A DNA stretch of 64,000 nt from the NCBI RefSeq assembly GCF_011386835.1, contig NC_088796.1:28103011-28167010 (forward strand), in the 5' to 3' direction. The translations under genes were made by a program, and so were the position numbers. Within the stretch, counting starts at the first letter, position 1; each line of letters begins with the position of its first letter. Under the pieces are notes generated by a model. That model was not told the DNA's origin and ran no database searches. It saw nothing but the letters and a program-made list of their open reading frames with translations. Shown piece by piece: positions 1 to 10,849 of this stretch. Source of the DNA: Chrysemys picta bellii. Its lineage: Eukaryota; Chordata; Testudines; Emydidae.

Positions 1-81
1 AAATGATTTGCAAACATGACATGAATTTGTCAAAAATTTTGACCAAAATATGTTTTGACGGTGGTTCCGCAACCTTTATAA

Positions 82-360
82 GCTTTAGTCCAGTTGTTAG
101 GGCACTTACCTGCAATGTGGGAGACCTGGGTTTAATTCTGCCCTCCGCCTGATGGGGATCATGGCATTGAACTTGAGTGTCCTGGCCACTGAGCTCTGGG
201 ATATTCTGATGTGGGTCTCACTCAGTTTCTCTCGTTGAAGCCATTCCACTTTGTATAAATAATTATACTGTCATTGGGCCAGAGAGAGCGTGAGAATGAC
301 TCTCTAGCCTGGCGGCTAGGGACTGAGATGGGAGACCCAAGTTCATTTCCCTGCTACAGT
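82..360. repeat. tRNA-like SINE or composite tRNA-derived repeat
   Basis: Positions 86-145 resemble the promoter half of a tRNA-derived SINE: a box-A-like stretch (TAGTCCAGTTGTTAGGGC), then a box-B-like stretch ending GGGTTTAATTC. A second similar head lies at about 310-350 (CCTGGCGGCTAGGGAC, then GACCCAAGTTCATTTCC). Between them, 165-205 looks like a decayed copy in the opposite direction. Turtle genomes carry many such units in which forward and inverted tRNA-like arms alternate. This is not a functional tRNA: there is no complete cloverleaf. Exact limits are uncertain. Confidence 0.55.
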
Positions 361-901
361 TCCAGCACTGCCTTGTTCCTGGTTTCAGCCCAGAGGACTG
401 CTGGGAATCATACTTCTGGTGGGCATTAGAATCATTGGTAGATGGGAACTAGAGGCTGTCACAGCAAGAGATGCTGTAGCCCCTTTCCTTTAGAGCTGGA
501 TCAAGCCAGGGAAGAAGTAAGACCTGTTTAGGGCCCTAAAAAAGAGAATGATGCTCTGGGTGTCTCGATGGCCTGGGAGGGGCTTTGGAAGGACTCTTTA
601 AAAGAGACTTAAAAAACCAGCCCGATGGCTGGGTAAGATACCCCAAACTGGGGGAGACAGGGGTGTTGGCTGGAGAGTCAGATAGTGCTAAGGCCCAAGA
701 GGGGAATAAAAAGGTACTGTGGTCAAACAAAGGAAAAGTGAAAGCGGGAAGAGCTTGTGGCCAGATCTGGTGCCTGCTTCATTGTTTAGGGTCCAAGGCA
801 GCAGCTTCCAGAAGAGGTGCTCATTCCCTTTAAACTCTGAGGGACCACCAGGGCTGTGCCGCTACACACTGGAGAGGGAAGGATGACAGGGCTATGGGAG
901 G
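361..901. other. No gene seen
   Basis: Mixed-composition sequence between the SINE-like repeat and the hAT element. It has short open frames on both strands, but none resembles a known family and there is no splice-site-bounded exon I can support. Confidence 0.5.
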
Positions 902-909
902 ACTATGAC

Positions 910-1370
910 CAGGTCCATCCTTAGGATTTATGGGGCCCAATGCAGTATTATTAAACTGGTGCCCCTATGTCCGACTTGGGGCACAACCACCACCCCTACC
1001 CGTGGACCCCCAAAAGAAACCCCCCACCGTTGCTGACACACACCGAGCTTCGTACGTAGCAGAGGCTGCGGCAGCCCAGACTCGCAGCCTGGGGAGGGGA
1101 GGGGAAGAATGAGGCAGCAAAGGATACTGAGCTGCCCGGCCCGCCTCATGGCAGTGGAGAGTCACAGTTCCCTGCAGAGACCCCTGTACCCTCTCCCTCA
1201 TACAGAATGTGCAGCGCCGGCGCATTCCGCTCTGTGAATATGGCCCCTGCCTAAGGAGACTGCAGCACGTGCTGGGTGTGCAGAAGCCAACTTGCTCTTA
1301 CCTGCTGTCCTGGTGGTCCCCCAAATTTTTGGGTGCCCTACGCAGCTGCGTATGCCTAAGAACGGCCCTG
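910..1370. mobile_element. Non-autonomous hAT DNA transposon, 461 bp
   Basis: The left end CAGGTCCATCCTTAGGATT matches the reverse complement of the right end, CAGGGCCGTTCTTAGGCAT. The flanking 8-mers are ACTATGAC (902-909) and GCTATGAC (1371-1378), a 7/8 target-site duplication. An 8-bp duplication with ends of CAG...CTG type is the hAT hallmark. The interior is GC-rich and carries no transposase. The short frames inside it are not genes. Confidence 0.85.
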
Positions 1371-1540
1371 GCTATGACCCAGGAAAGAGACTGCATGAAG
1401 GGCTTGGACTTCAATTTGAACTTGTATTTCATTTGGACTTCCATTCCCCCAGAAAGGACAGAGTTGTTTCATTTAAGTGGAAGGCAAAACTATCTTAGCA
1501 GTGAGAGGGAAACCGAGGCCTGGCTGAATGTCCAGGCCAA

Positions 1541-1553
1541 GGGGGGGGGGGGG
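1541..1553. repeat. G homopolymer (13)
   Basis: An uninterrupted run of thirteen G. It is a likely site of sequencing or assembly length error. Confidence 0.9.
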
Positions 1554-1689
1554 TAAGCAAACTACTACACTGCCAAATACAGATGTCAGGATATTATTGA
1601 TCAGATCTTCCTATTGCCAGACACAATAGCCAAAACCCAGCAGTCCTCTTAGTGTTTAGTGTTGTTCAGAACTCAGTAGTTTGCTCTCG

Positions 1690-2080
1690 GAGGGATTATA
1701 GGCGCTAAGACCAAAAGGGACTACAAGATCATGTAGTCTGACCTCCAGCACATTGCAGGCCACAGAACCTCACCTACCCACCCACTCCTGCAACAGGCCT
1801 CTAACCCTTGGCTGAGGTACTGAAGTCCTTAAATCTTTATTTAAAGACTTCAAGTTACAGAGAATCCACCATTTATTGTAATTCAAACCAGCAGATGACC
1901 TGTGACCCGTGCTACAGAGAAAGGCAAAAATCTCCAGGGTCTCTGCCAATCTGATATGGTGGAAAATTTCTGACCCCATATATGGCAATCAGTTAGACCC
2001 TGAGCATGTGGCCAAGACCCACCAGCCAGACTCCTGGGAAATAATTTTCTGTAGTACTTCAGAGCCCTCCCCAAGCATTT
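1690..2080 (-). mobile_element. CR1 LINE 3' fragment, minus strand
   Basis: The segment opens with the 3' end signature of a sauropsid CR1 read on the minus strand (GATCATGTAGTCTGACCTCC on the plus strand, about 1727-1746). It continues with the diagnostic AATAATTTTCTGTAGTACTTC and CAGAGCCCTCCCCA stretch near 2040-2075. It is 5' truncated and heavily mutated, with no usable reverse-transcriptase frame. A poly(T) run follows at 2092-2114. Confidence 0.7.
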
Positions 2081-2091
2081 TCACACAAGCA

Positions 2092-2114
2092 TTTTTTTTT
2101 TTTTTTTTTTTTTT
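2092..2114. repeat. Poly(T) tract
   Basis: 23 consecutive T. It could be a reversed poly(A) tail or simple slippage; no source transcript is evident. Confidence 0.85.
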
Positions 2115-2701
2115 GGTTTTGCTCCAGGTGGTTTGGAATCCCTGGTTTCATTTTGAGTTTCTAGTTTAAACAAGCACTACTGATGGGCTTCACACTGAGA
2201 TCAAGTGAAACAGTTAATTTGGCACAATTGCGATAAACAAGGGGACACAAAAAGTGAACCCACATTCACACAAAACAGGGCCTTTGCTTGCTCCAAAGAT
2301 TCATGAATCTTAATGATCCTTTCCACAAATCTGGTCTGAGTTTCAAAGTTGCAACAAAGTAAAAGGCAGGAAAGTCTCATATAGTTTCATTGCTAACCTT
2401 TCGGACAGCTCCCTGAGTAAGGCTTATGCAAATATTTCATGCCCCTGAGTTCTTATATGGTTAAGTCATCCCTTATACCTGCCTGCAACACTTTGTTTCT
2501 TAGTGTGTGTTCTCCCTCCCCCTCCCAATGGGCGTTCCACTGGCTAGAAGCTGCTGCTAATATGAATTCTACAAATACCGAAATAGCAATAGTTACTTTC
2601 TTTAGGCAACTGCCAAACTATTAGAGTTAAGCGATGTATTGCAGGTATGTATCACCTTTTCCTTATGAACAAACATACAAGTTACTTCTGGGATATTTTG
2701 A
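2115..2701. other. No gene seen
   Basis: AT-rich, apparently low-copy sequence between a CR1 fragment and an LTR. I recognise no coding or repeat signature. Confidence 0.45.
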
Positions 2702-2706
2702 GCCCC

Positions 2707-3475
2707 TGTGATGGGGTGCTCCCTGCACTCACCCTGAAGGGATTAACATATGCCAGTGGGGACAATTAAGCTATTAGGCTGCAAACTGGGGGATATTTAG
2801 GCTGAGAGGAGAACCCTAATTGAGGAAAGTTCACCTGAGTAGAAACAGGTGGGGGCTTTTATAAAACTATGGAACTGGTAGGAGAAAGAGGGCTGCAGTT
2901 GCTTTCTTGAGAGAAAGGGCCTTGAACACTGAAAGAAGAGATTTCTCTAGTAGGTCTGGAAGAAAGGGCCTGACTGGAAGGGTAGAGAATGCAAGCCTGG
3001 GATAGGCTTGGTAGGAAGCACTCCAGGGGAGTGGCAGGAAGGTTTGTGGTTTCCTGGGCCTTCACTGCTGAAGATAGGGCCCTGGACTGGAACCCAGAGA
3101 AGAGGGTCGGTTAGGGTTCCCCCACCAGCTACTGAATGAGCGGCACAATCTGGGCAGTGATCTTGAAGACCATCCGTGCCTGTTTGTTCCAGTCACTGAT
3201 GGAGTGACTTAGCCAGGACCGTGGACTGAGGGACTGCCTGGGACACTGTGGAGGACTTTGATTACCCCAGAAAGGGAGGACTCTTGTGACTTGGCCTGAG
3301 GGCCAAGCCATGAAGGCAAGTTGTTGCAGCTCCTGAGGAGCAAGTGAGGGGCTGCAGAGTGAAACAGTGAGCTGACAGGATGAGGAACCTCAAGACGGTG
3401 ACAGGCTGGCAGAGCTAATCCCTAGAGCAAATAGAGGAGGCAACACTTACCAGTGAGTAGCAGGTGCCCGTGACA
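2707..3475 (+). mobile_element. Solo LTR, 769 bp
   Basis: The unit starts TGTGATGGGG and ends CCCGTGACA, so it has the TG...CA termini of LTRs. The flanking 5-mers are GCCCC (2702-2706) and GCCCT (3476-3480), a 4/5 target duplication. A TATA-like CTTTTATAAAA lies near 2857. No primer-binding site or gag-pol sequence follows, so it is read as a solo LTR left by recombination. Frames inside it, including the minus-strand one at 3129-3311, are not genes. The family (ERV or other) is not identified. Confidence 0.75.
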
Positions 3476-3480
3476 GCCCT

Positions 3481-4265
3481 TTTCATTTCTTTACAGAATA
3501 TACTATAGATATGCTGATATAATGTGCTGATTGGTAACTATATTACTATAGATACAATCCAAACCCCATACCTTTTGACATTACCTTTGTATTTGGAAGG
3601 AAAACATGATTCCAAATATGTTCAAGCTCTAATTATAGTTTATTCTTTGTATAGTGATAGCGCTTAGGGGTTTTGTGTTAATTTTGATGAAATAAATGGG
3701 TCAGGAGAGTCAAAGGTGTGAATCTGACTGTTACTGAGCAACACTAAACAGTTATACGTTTCACCGTTTCCAGAACAGAGACCTTAACCAGCATGGTTCC
3801 ATGACACAAACACCATTCTTTTAACCTTTTATTAAACATATAGAAAAGAAGGAAAAACAGTTAAAGCATTTGAAATGTAAAAGTTTTAAGTAAGGTTTTC
3901 ATTTTAACAATATTCCTTTTCCCCTTTAGCTGTAGGGAGTTTTTATAAGGACCTCTCCTCCCCACACTTGTCATTCTTTTAGATGGCATTAAAGATGGTA
4001 ACAACTGTGCTTTTGGGGGAAAAGGGAAGCTAGTTGGAGATGGTCTGAGCAGCTGCTGTTAAAGTTGGATCCTGCTTCCTTTAAGACAAAACAAGATAAA
4101 CGTGCACAAAAAGGGAGTGACAAGAACAACAAAGACAGAAAATGCAAATTCTGTCTCTGGTGCTGCCACTTACTTGCAACCTCGCTATTGGAGAAACACA
4201 GGCACAGCACAACATCTTATCAGGCATTCTGAGACCTGGGGCAAACTCGTACCATGGGCCTGTTT
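3481..4265. other. No gene seen; AT-rich sequence
   Basis: Low-copy-looking sequence, with nothing resembling an exon or known repeat. Confidence 0.45.
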
Positions 4266-4524
4266 ATATAGGCCAGGGGTAGGCAACCTTTCAGAAGTGG
4301 TGTGCCGAGTCTTCATTTATTCACTTTAATTTAAGGTTTCGCGTACCGGTAATACATCTTAACATTTTTTTTAGAAGGTGTCTCTCTCTAAGTCTATATT
4401 ATATAACTAAACTATTGTTGTATGTAAAGTAAACAAGGTTTTCAAAATGTTTAAGAAAGTTCATTTAAAATTAAATTAAAATGCTGATCCTACGCCACCA
4501 GCCTGTTCAGCCCGCTGCGTGTGG

Positions 4525-4870
4525 GGGGGATTCAGGGCAGAGGGCTGGGGTGTGTGGGGGTGCAGGGCAGAAGGCTGGGTGTTGGTGAGGGGTTCAGGGC
4601 AGAGGGCTGGGTGGTGGAGGGGGACTTGAGGTCGGGCAGAGGGCTGGGGTGTGTGTGGAGGTGCAGGGCACAAGGCTGGGTGTGGGGGGGGGGGTTCAGG
4701 GCAGAGGGCTGGGTGGTGGAGGGGGACTCGAGGTCAGGGCAGAGGGCTGGGGTGTATGGAGGTGCAGGGCACAAGGCTGGGTGGGGGGGGGGGTTCAGGG
4801 CACAGGGATGGGTGTGTGTTGGGGTGAGGGGGTTCAGGGCAGAGGGGTGAGGGGTGCAGGGCAGAAGGCT
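4525..4870. repeat. G-rich minisatellite with about 100-bp higher-order unit
   Basis: Variants of CAGGGCAGAGGGCTGGG recur every 30-35 bp. A larger unit of about 100 bp starting near 4589 is repeated at about 4693. It includes TTCAGGGCAGAGGGCTGGG, GGTGGAGGGGGACT and GCAGGGCACAAGGCTGGG, followed by a G run of varying length. One strand is almost pure G/A/T with many G runs, so G-quadruplex formation is plausible. Confidence 0.85.
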
Positions 4871-5009
4871 GGGGTGCTCCCAGCCCCCTGCCCTGAGCAA
4901 CTCAAAGCAGGGGGCTGGGAGGGATATGACCCGTTCCACCCACTTCCCCAAGACCCGTCCCTACCTCTCTCTGCCAGCGAGCAGCGAGCACGCTGCACTC
5001 GGCTCTGCT

Positions 5010-5290
5010 CCCCTGGGAGGAGGAGGGGCCGGAATGCACCACGTTGTGGGAAGAAACGGGGGAGGGGGGAAGCTTGGCTGCCGCAGGACCAAGCTTCTGC
5101 CTCCTTCCCCCGCAGGGGAGAGCGGTGGGGGCTGAGTGGGGCTGGGGGCCGGGACCCCCCCCACACACACACTGCTCTCCCCTGTGGAGGCAGGAGGCAG
5201 AAGCTTGGTCCTGCGGCAGTGAAGCGTCCCTCCTCCCCTGCTTCGTCTCCTAGCGTGGCGCTTTCCGGCCCCTCCATCCCTCCTCCTCCT
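5010..5290. repeat. Long inverted repeat (foldback) inside the hAT element
   Basis: The left core 5077-5123 (containing GCAGGACCAAGCTTCTGCC) pairs with 5174-5220 (GGCAGAAGCTTGGTCCTGC) with few mismatches. Pairing continues outward more weakly: GGAGGAGGAGGGGCCGGAA near 5017-5035 matches the complement of sequence near 5263-5285. The loop is about 50 bp. Confidence 0.75.
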
Positions 5291-5405
5291 CCTCTCACCG
5301 GGCAGGCAACGTGCCACTCAAAATCGGCTTGCGTGCCGTAGGTTGCCGACCCCTGATATAGACCTTTGAGCACTAAGGCACGATGAGGGCCTGATTCAAA
5401 GCTCA

Positions 5406-6001
5406 TTGAAGTCAACTGTAGTCCTTCCATGTTCACTCATCTCCACCATTTTGATCCTCACCCTGAAGTCTCTTTTTAAAGACCCTGTAGCTGGGGGTGG
5501 GGGAGGAGCAAAGCTGTGCGTCCCTAAAGCTGGTGTGTTTTGGGAAAAGCTAAAAAGGCCACAAAGCCAGTTTAAACTGGTACAAAACGCACCAAAAACA
5601 AAGGGTCCTAAACAAAAACACCTCCCCCCCCCCCAAAACCCCAAACTTAAAAACCCTCCCAAAAACCAAAGCAAGTTGGAGATTACAGTGGACCCCAGAC
5701 AACCTGGGCCCAAAACAAAACTCCCATCCACCCTTCCCCCTCTTCTTCTTACGGTACACTGAGGCTTGGCCAGCCTCAGGTAAAGCGTACGTAAGTATAA
5801 AAGTGGGTTAGGGCTTGGGGCACTTCCTTCCTCTAAGTAACGTAGAAAGCACCCATCACTCTCCACTGTTATTTTATTTTATTAATAAAGCTTTAAAACG
5901 TACACGCTTGGTGTGTTTCATCATCTCCTCCCCTAAAAATCCTGTGGCCTCAGCCTAATCACCCAACGCCTCAGGCAGATTGGTAACATAAATCTGTCAC
6001 A
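5406..6001. mobile_element. Possible LTR fragment (TATA and poly(A) signal spaced as in an LTR)
   Basis: A TATA-like AGTATAAAAGTG (about 5795) is followed some 85 bp later by ATTAATAAAGC (about 5880), the spacing of a promoter and R-region poly(A) signal in a retroviral-type LTR. A C run lies near 5625. I could not find convincing TG...CA ends with a target duplication, and the orientation is not certain. It could also be a unique sequence with chance motifs. Open frames across it are low-complexity. Confidence 0.35.
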
Positions 6002-7530
6002 TGCCTCCTTGCTGGCATGCTGCCACAGTCTCTTGCCTCAGTTTTGCTCCAAGTTTCAGGAATAATCTACTCTCGCCCAGTATCTTTAAAACAATATTTC
6101 ACCTCTCCTGGAGTCTAATTTATTAAACATAATCCAGTTCCCAAAATAAGCCCCCTTTAGGTCCAGGGCTTCATCGCCTTCCTTCTTGAGATTGTGTGGT
6201 TCCAGCCCTGGCCTCCCTCTGACCTTCAACTTTACCTGTGTTTGTGAGGATCGAGTCCTGGTCTCCTTGTCCTGCAAATTCACCCCTTAAGTCTTTAGTT
6301 TCCACAGCCATCCATCTGTGACTCTAAAATCTGGATGAGTTTTTCCTCTTACAGGGCTCTCCTTGACTGGGCTAGGAGCCAGTCATCTGAACTTGATCCA
6401 TCCCCAATAGGTCTAGTACCCCCAAACACCTGTCGGGGCCAATGGAAAGAGAAAGGAGCCTGCCCTCTGTACAAGGCTCCTGGTCCCAGGCCCTTCAAAA
6501 CCAAAGGCCTGAGTTTTCCTAGTCTTTTCCTCTCCCAGACACTATTCCCCAGGACCATCTTCAATGTGTCCATCTTGATTAGTCCTTAGCCTTTCATTTG
6601 CCTTACCCAGACTTCTGGAATCAAGAAACTGGCCTCCTTGACTGCATCTGTGAGCCTTAAAGGCCTAGTACCCCATTATTTTGTCCTCCATTTAGGTCTG
6701 GTTTCCAATACACCAATTTTGGTCCATTAATGTCCAATTCCATTCATCTTTGTTTACCAGAGTCCAGTAGACCTATTTGTTTGGACAAATCCAGTCTGTC
6801 TTCTTATCATACCCTTTCTATCAATATTCATTGTGATAGGCTATTGTTCCATTTTACAAACTTTCACTCGCTTTCCAACAATTGATCTCAAAACTGGGAT
6901 AGGCCTGCTAGATCCCTATTATTACAATGGGAGCCACAGTCATGGAACAATACCCCATTGTGCTGTATGCTGTATGTATAGACAGAGAATAAAAGATTAT
7001 TATGGTGATTGACTTTGTTCCTGATGGGATGACCTGTCTTGGACTTATAAACCTATTTTGGCCATAGCCTTCATTTTTGTTACCAGGTCTTGAGAATGAG
7101 AGATGCAATGGATGGAGTTTCGTTATTTTGCAGCTTTAATGCTATTTTTTTTATGGTAACACATCACAAAAAGTTTTAAAGAGATTGAATAAATTATGGG
7201 CTCCCAACCTGGGGGTTGCTAATACATTAAGAGTGTTGCACCTCTTGCCCCTTCTTATTGCTAAATGGGATAACGGTGCTGAAACCATGCTTTGTTATAA
7301 TAGAGGGTCATTTGTACAGAAAAGGTCAAGAACCATGGGGTGGAATCATTGTTTCTTGAACTTCCTGGTGAACTGTGGATAATGTTGTATGACCAGTTCC
7401 ATCGTGGGGAAACATCAACAGTGGACTTACACATTCTCAAAAAGTAGCTAATAAATAACTGCGCTGTAAATTACAGCAACAGTTTCCAGAGAGGCACAGC
7501 AGTCAAACTATGTAGTCTGAGGAGCTCTTC
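6002..7530. other. No gene seen; one possible ancient SINE tail
   Basis: No supported exon. Around 6935-6990 the stretch TACCCCATTGTGCTGTATGC resembles the tail of an old amniote interspersed repeat. The rest looks low-copy, with a pyrimidine-rich part at 6010-6560. Confidence 0.4.
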
Positions 7531-7858
7531 CTTGGACGATGTCTACACTATGAGCTAGGGCTGTGAGTCCCCAACCTGTGTACACATACTCAGGCAAGGT
7601 CTCATCGAGCCAGCGTGAATACAAATCGCAATGTAGCTGTGGTGGCCCTGGTAGTGTCAGCAGAGCCGCAGCTGAGCTAGGCTGAGTACAAACCCACCTG
7701 AAATCAGTGGCTATGTACTTATAATGGCACTGCCATGTCTCTGCTGCCATTACCCATGCTACACTGCTATTTACATTCACACTAGTTTGAGAGCTAGCAC
7801 AAATATGTGTGTGCAAGCAAGGCAATCACACCCTCACTTGTAGTGTAGATATAGCCTA
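7531..7858. mobile_element. Turtle-type 'GTCTACACT' MITE
   Basis: The left end GATGTCTACACTATGAGC and the complement of the right end, CTATATCTACACTACAAG, form imperfect terminal inverted repeats. The interior has no gene. Several unrelated-looking MITEs in this window share the GTCTACACT end, as do many copies in turtle genomes. A TTA-like flank suggests PIF/Harbinger, but I could not confirm the target duplication. Confidence 0.7.
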
Positions 7859-8494
7859 ACAGTCATGATTTCCAGCTACTTTCTTCTAGACATTTCTGTA
7901 ATAACTCTTATTCTTTGGAACAAGTTCAAAGCCCTACTCTAAGCAAGCCATTTCCTCAATTATGCAACAATTGCTTCGCATTCTAATGTCTTGATGCTGC
8001 TCCCATTGAGTTTGACAGGAGTTTTACCATTGACTTCCATAGAAGCAGGATCAAGTTCTAAATGCATTGGTTTCCAGGGAGAGGACTTCCTCCCACACAA
8101 TCTTTTTCAAGTGAATATTTGCATTTTGATATAACTTACTAATGCAAGGCACTTTACCGCAGGCAAAATGTGCTAGCTTACATTTGGCTGCAAGCACTTA
8201 CTGGAAGGAAATGTCCATTGGGAAAGCCAGTGAAACTCCATAATGGCTCTAATTTATTTTTGATTAGCTGATGCACTTTTTCTCCTTTCTAGAATCGCAG
8301 CATGCTGGTTCAATCCACTCAGTCATTAAACAGTTTATTTTAAACAGTATCAGTCACAGAAAACAACTCCTGTTTTTAACATATTCAGACATTTAAATGG
8401 TGACAAAACCTTCTTCTGACAAAGAACTATTTCCTATTTGGCTTAGTGTTGATGGCAGATTTACTCTGTGGGATTTTTATTCCAGGAAACCATA
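7859..8494. other. No gene seen; decayed palindromic repeat remnants
   Basis: Sequence near 8000-8060 (CATTGAGTTTGAC and CCATTGACTTCCAT) looks like a decayed copy of the common 'CCATTGACTTCAATGG' palindromic repeat. The rest is low-copy. Confidence 0.4.
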
Positions 8495-8502
8495 AGGTAG
8501 AT

Positions 8503-8802
8503 CAGGGGTCGGCAACCTTTCAGAAGTGGTGTGCCGAGTCTTCATTTATTCCCTCAAATTTAAGGTTTTGCATGCCAGTAATACATTTTTAGAAGGTCTT
8601 TCTGTAAGTCTATCATATATAACTAAATTATTGTTGTATGTAAAGTAAATAAGGTTTTTAAAATGTTTAAGAAGTTTCATTTAAAATTAAATTAAAATTC
8701 AGAGCCCCCGGACCGGTGGCCAGGACCCGGGCAGTGTGAGTGCCACTGAAAATCAGCTCGCATGCCGCCTTTGGCATGCATGCCATAGGTTGCCTACCCC
8801 TG
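8503..8802. mobile_element. Non-autonomous hAT transposon, 300 bp
   Basis: Ends are CAGGGGTCGGCAACC and GGTTGCCTACCCCTG. The flanks AGGTAGAT (8495-8502) and AGGTAGAT (8803-8810) are a perfect 8-bp target duplication. It belongs to the same family as the elements at 4274, 29989 and 46677. Sequence near the 3' half carries GGACCGGTGGCCAGGACCC, shared with the 29989 and 46677 copies but absent from the long one. Confidence 0.95.
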
Positions 8803-8810
8803 AGGTAGAT

Positions 8811-9474
8811 AAGGCAGACTCCTTCATTTAGGCCCAAATCCCCTTCTCTTAGGCAAACTCTGAGTGCTGTAAATGGAATTAGCCCAGTTCTTACAACCCA
8901 CAGGCCCCCGAACTGCATGAATAACTGCATCAAACGGGAGCAGTTTCCAGGATGCTGGAGAAATTGTAGATGCTGACATTTACTGTCAGGCAATTCATCT
9001 GTTCCTACTAACACCCTAACCTTTCTCCAGAGCTTCCTGTTAGTATATAATGAACAGCCCCAGCAAATATATAATCAACATAATAATCTGACAAAAAAAA
9101 ATCAGTCAGTATGGAGGTTTATGGTCTGTACTGGTTCTTTAGACGTGGTCTTTCAGTTCTGTTTGGCCCCTACTGGCAATATTGATGCCCTTTCTGCAAG
9201 CTTGACTGGCTTGCCTTGTCTTCACACATCTTGGGTATCATCTTAACTCTTGGCAGGTGGGTGGCTGTGTGTCAGGGACCAGAACTGGCAAAACAGATCT
9301 CTGCTTCATCATTGTAAAACAAAACATATAAACTAAAACATGAAGGGTGAAATCCAGACCCTAGTAAAGTCCAGTGAAAGTTTTCCTAGTAAGTTCATGG
9401 CATCAGAATTTCACTGAAATTAGTCTCCTCTGGGGGAGATGCAGCTTAACACTCAGTAGTTAGGAGAAGAAGGG
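8811..9474. other. No gene seen
   Basis: Mixed low-copy sequence. The minus-strand frame 8667-9014 spans the hAT end and this flank, and is therefore chance. Confidence 0.45.
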
Positions 9475-9573
9475 TGGGCCAGTGGATAGGGAATTAGCCT
9501 GAGCCATGGAGACAAGAGTTCAACTCCCTGTTATGCTACAGACTTCATGTCTGACCTTGGGCAAGTTGCTTAG
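9475..9573 (+). mobile_element. MIR-like SINE, 5' part (interrupted)
   Basis: A tRNA-like head (GGGCCAGTGGATAGGG, then GAGTTCAACTCCC) is followed by the MIR-type core CTGACCTTGGGCAAGTTGCTTAG. The expected continuation (TTAGTCTTTCTATGCCTCA) resumes at about 10850, so this element was split by later insertions. Confidence 0.75.
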
Positions 9574-9602
9574 GTCCATATCCATAAAGGTATTTAGGCT
9601 CC
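9574..9602. repeat. Left piece of small palindromic repeat
   Basis: CATAAAGGTATTTAGGCTCC lies just before the LTR and matches ACAAAGGTATTTAGGCTCC at 10831-10849. With 10785-10849 it rebuilds a single small repeat that sits inside the MIR-like SINE and was itself cut by the LTR. Confidence 0.65.
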
Positions 9603-10784
9603 TGTGGCCAAAAGCACTCTTGTGTTCACACCCTACACACTATTGTCATAATCTTTGTACAAAATACGCCTTGTGAGGTATCACTTGAAAAACTAACTCC
9701 TCACTGGTCAACAATGTAATGGTGAAATGTGGGTAACAACATTATATGTAAAGGTTATGAATTCCTCCTGTCTGATGTTGTTAGCAAATGTTCAAAACCT
9801 GACAGCCCTGCCCTGGCAAAAGTTGGTAAATAGGACTATCCTAAACAAAGGAATGTGTATGTATCTCAGTTTTTATATAAGTAGTAAACAGGGTCCTCAA
9901 GACAGCAGGCAGAGGAGATGGCAGAAAACAGAATAACTTGCATTTTAGCAAACATAAGTGGGGGGAAGAAAGAACATGGAGCTTCCTTCATCACCAGGCT
10001 CCATGTTGCCTTCCTCACTGTTTGGATAAACTTTACATTGAGGGGTAATCTTCAGAAGAATCCACTTCAAAGGGGCAGAAAACCCAAGTTTATCTCTTTC
10101 CCCTGAGAAGACAAAGGCACAGCACCTCTCACCTCTACGAGAGACCCTATCCAAGGAGACGGTCAGTCACCATCTTGCTGGAAGACTGGGGGAAAGAGAG
10201 GCCATCTTAAACAAAGCCTCGAACAAAAACTTGCTAGATTAAGTTTTAGACTTCTAGATGTGTGTTCATTTTATTTGCTGGTAACCATTTCTAATTCATC
10301 TCTTATTCATCTAAACCTCTTTCTTCTTTACGTAGTGAACTTGTTTTATTTTTAATCTAAACCAGTGCTTTGTTTAAACTGAACTGTTTGGTAACTCTAG
10401 TTAAAGTAGCAAAATTTGAACATTGATTCCTTAAAAGGGCAATGAACCTCAGTATCTGATCAGTCCAGGAAAGGACTGGATGTTGCAGAACATATGTTTT
10501 GGGGGGAAATGTGGGATTGGGAGCATGTTTGGGGTCACCCTGCAAGTAGTAAACCAGGCTGCTGGAAGCCAGCATGTGGCTGTAGACAGGCTGCTGGAGG
10601 CACAGCTGCTGACCTAGGGCTGTCTAGCACACAGACACTCGGGGGTGACCTGAATCCTGGTAGGTTAGTCGTGAGCAGCCCAGGTTGGGAGCTACACCAG
10701 CAAAGCATTGTGAGGTGCCCAAGGTTACAAAGCAGGCAGTGACACCACCCCCCACTGGTCTGGATTGCACTCCCTAATGTGACA
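9603..10784 (+). mobile_element. Solo LTR, 1182 bp
   Basis: It starts TGTGGCCAAAAGCAC and ends CCCTAATGTGACA. Flanks are GCTCC (9598-9602) and GCTTC (10785-10789), a 4/5 duplication. Removing it restores TTAGGCTCC followed by TAACTTTCATT, as expected for the palindromic repeat it entered. Sequence such as GAACTGTTTGGTAACTC near 10380 is typical of a recurrent turtle LTR. No internal retroelement genes remain; open frames at 9727-10154 and 10494-10742 are not genes. Confidence 0.8.
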
Positions 10785-10849
10785 GCTTCTAACTTTCATT
10801 AATTTTAATGGAAGTCAGACCCAGATCTACAAAGGTATTTAGGCTCCTT
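10785..10849. repeat. Right piece of small palindromic repeat
   Basis: Continuation of the repeat interrupted by the LTR. It contains AATTTTAATGGAAGTCAGACC and ACAAAGGTATTTAGGCTCC. Confidence 0.6.

Larger units (their letters stand above)
4274..5355. mobile_element. Long hAT variant with minisatellite and foldback core, 1082 bp
   Basis: Ends are CAGGGGTAGGCAACC and (reverse complement of the right end) CAGGGGTCGGCAACC. Flanks are ATATAGGC (4266-4273) and ATATAGAC (5356-5363), a 7/8 duplication. The first 220 bp match the shorter hAT copies at 8503, 29989 and 46677. The middle instead carries a G-rich minisatellite (about 4525-4870) and then a long inverted repeat (about 5010-5290). There is no transposase. 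The longest frames in this window's first 6 kb (for example 4649-5341 plus and 4834-5436 minus) come from this low-complexity DNA and are not credible genes. Confidence 0.88.

Noticed and set aside
86..152. Possible tRNA gene
   Set aside because: Only box-A-like and box-B-like pieces are present; there is no cloverleaf, anticodon stem or terminator. It fits a tRNA-derived SINE.
4649..5436. Long overlapping open frames (up to 230 residues) on both strands
   Set aside because: They arise from the G-rich minisatellite and foldback inside a hAT element. Composition is extreme and there are frames on both strands, with no domain.
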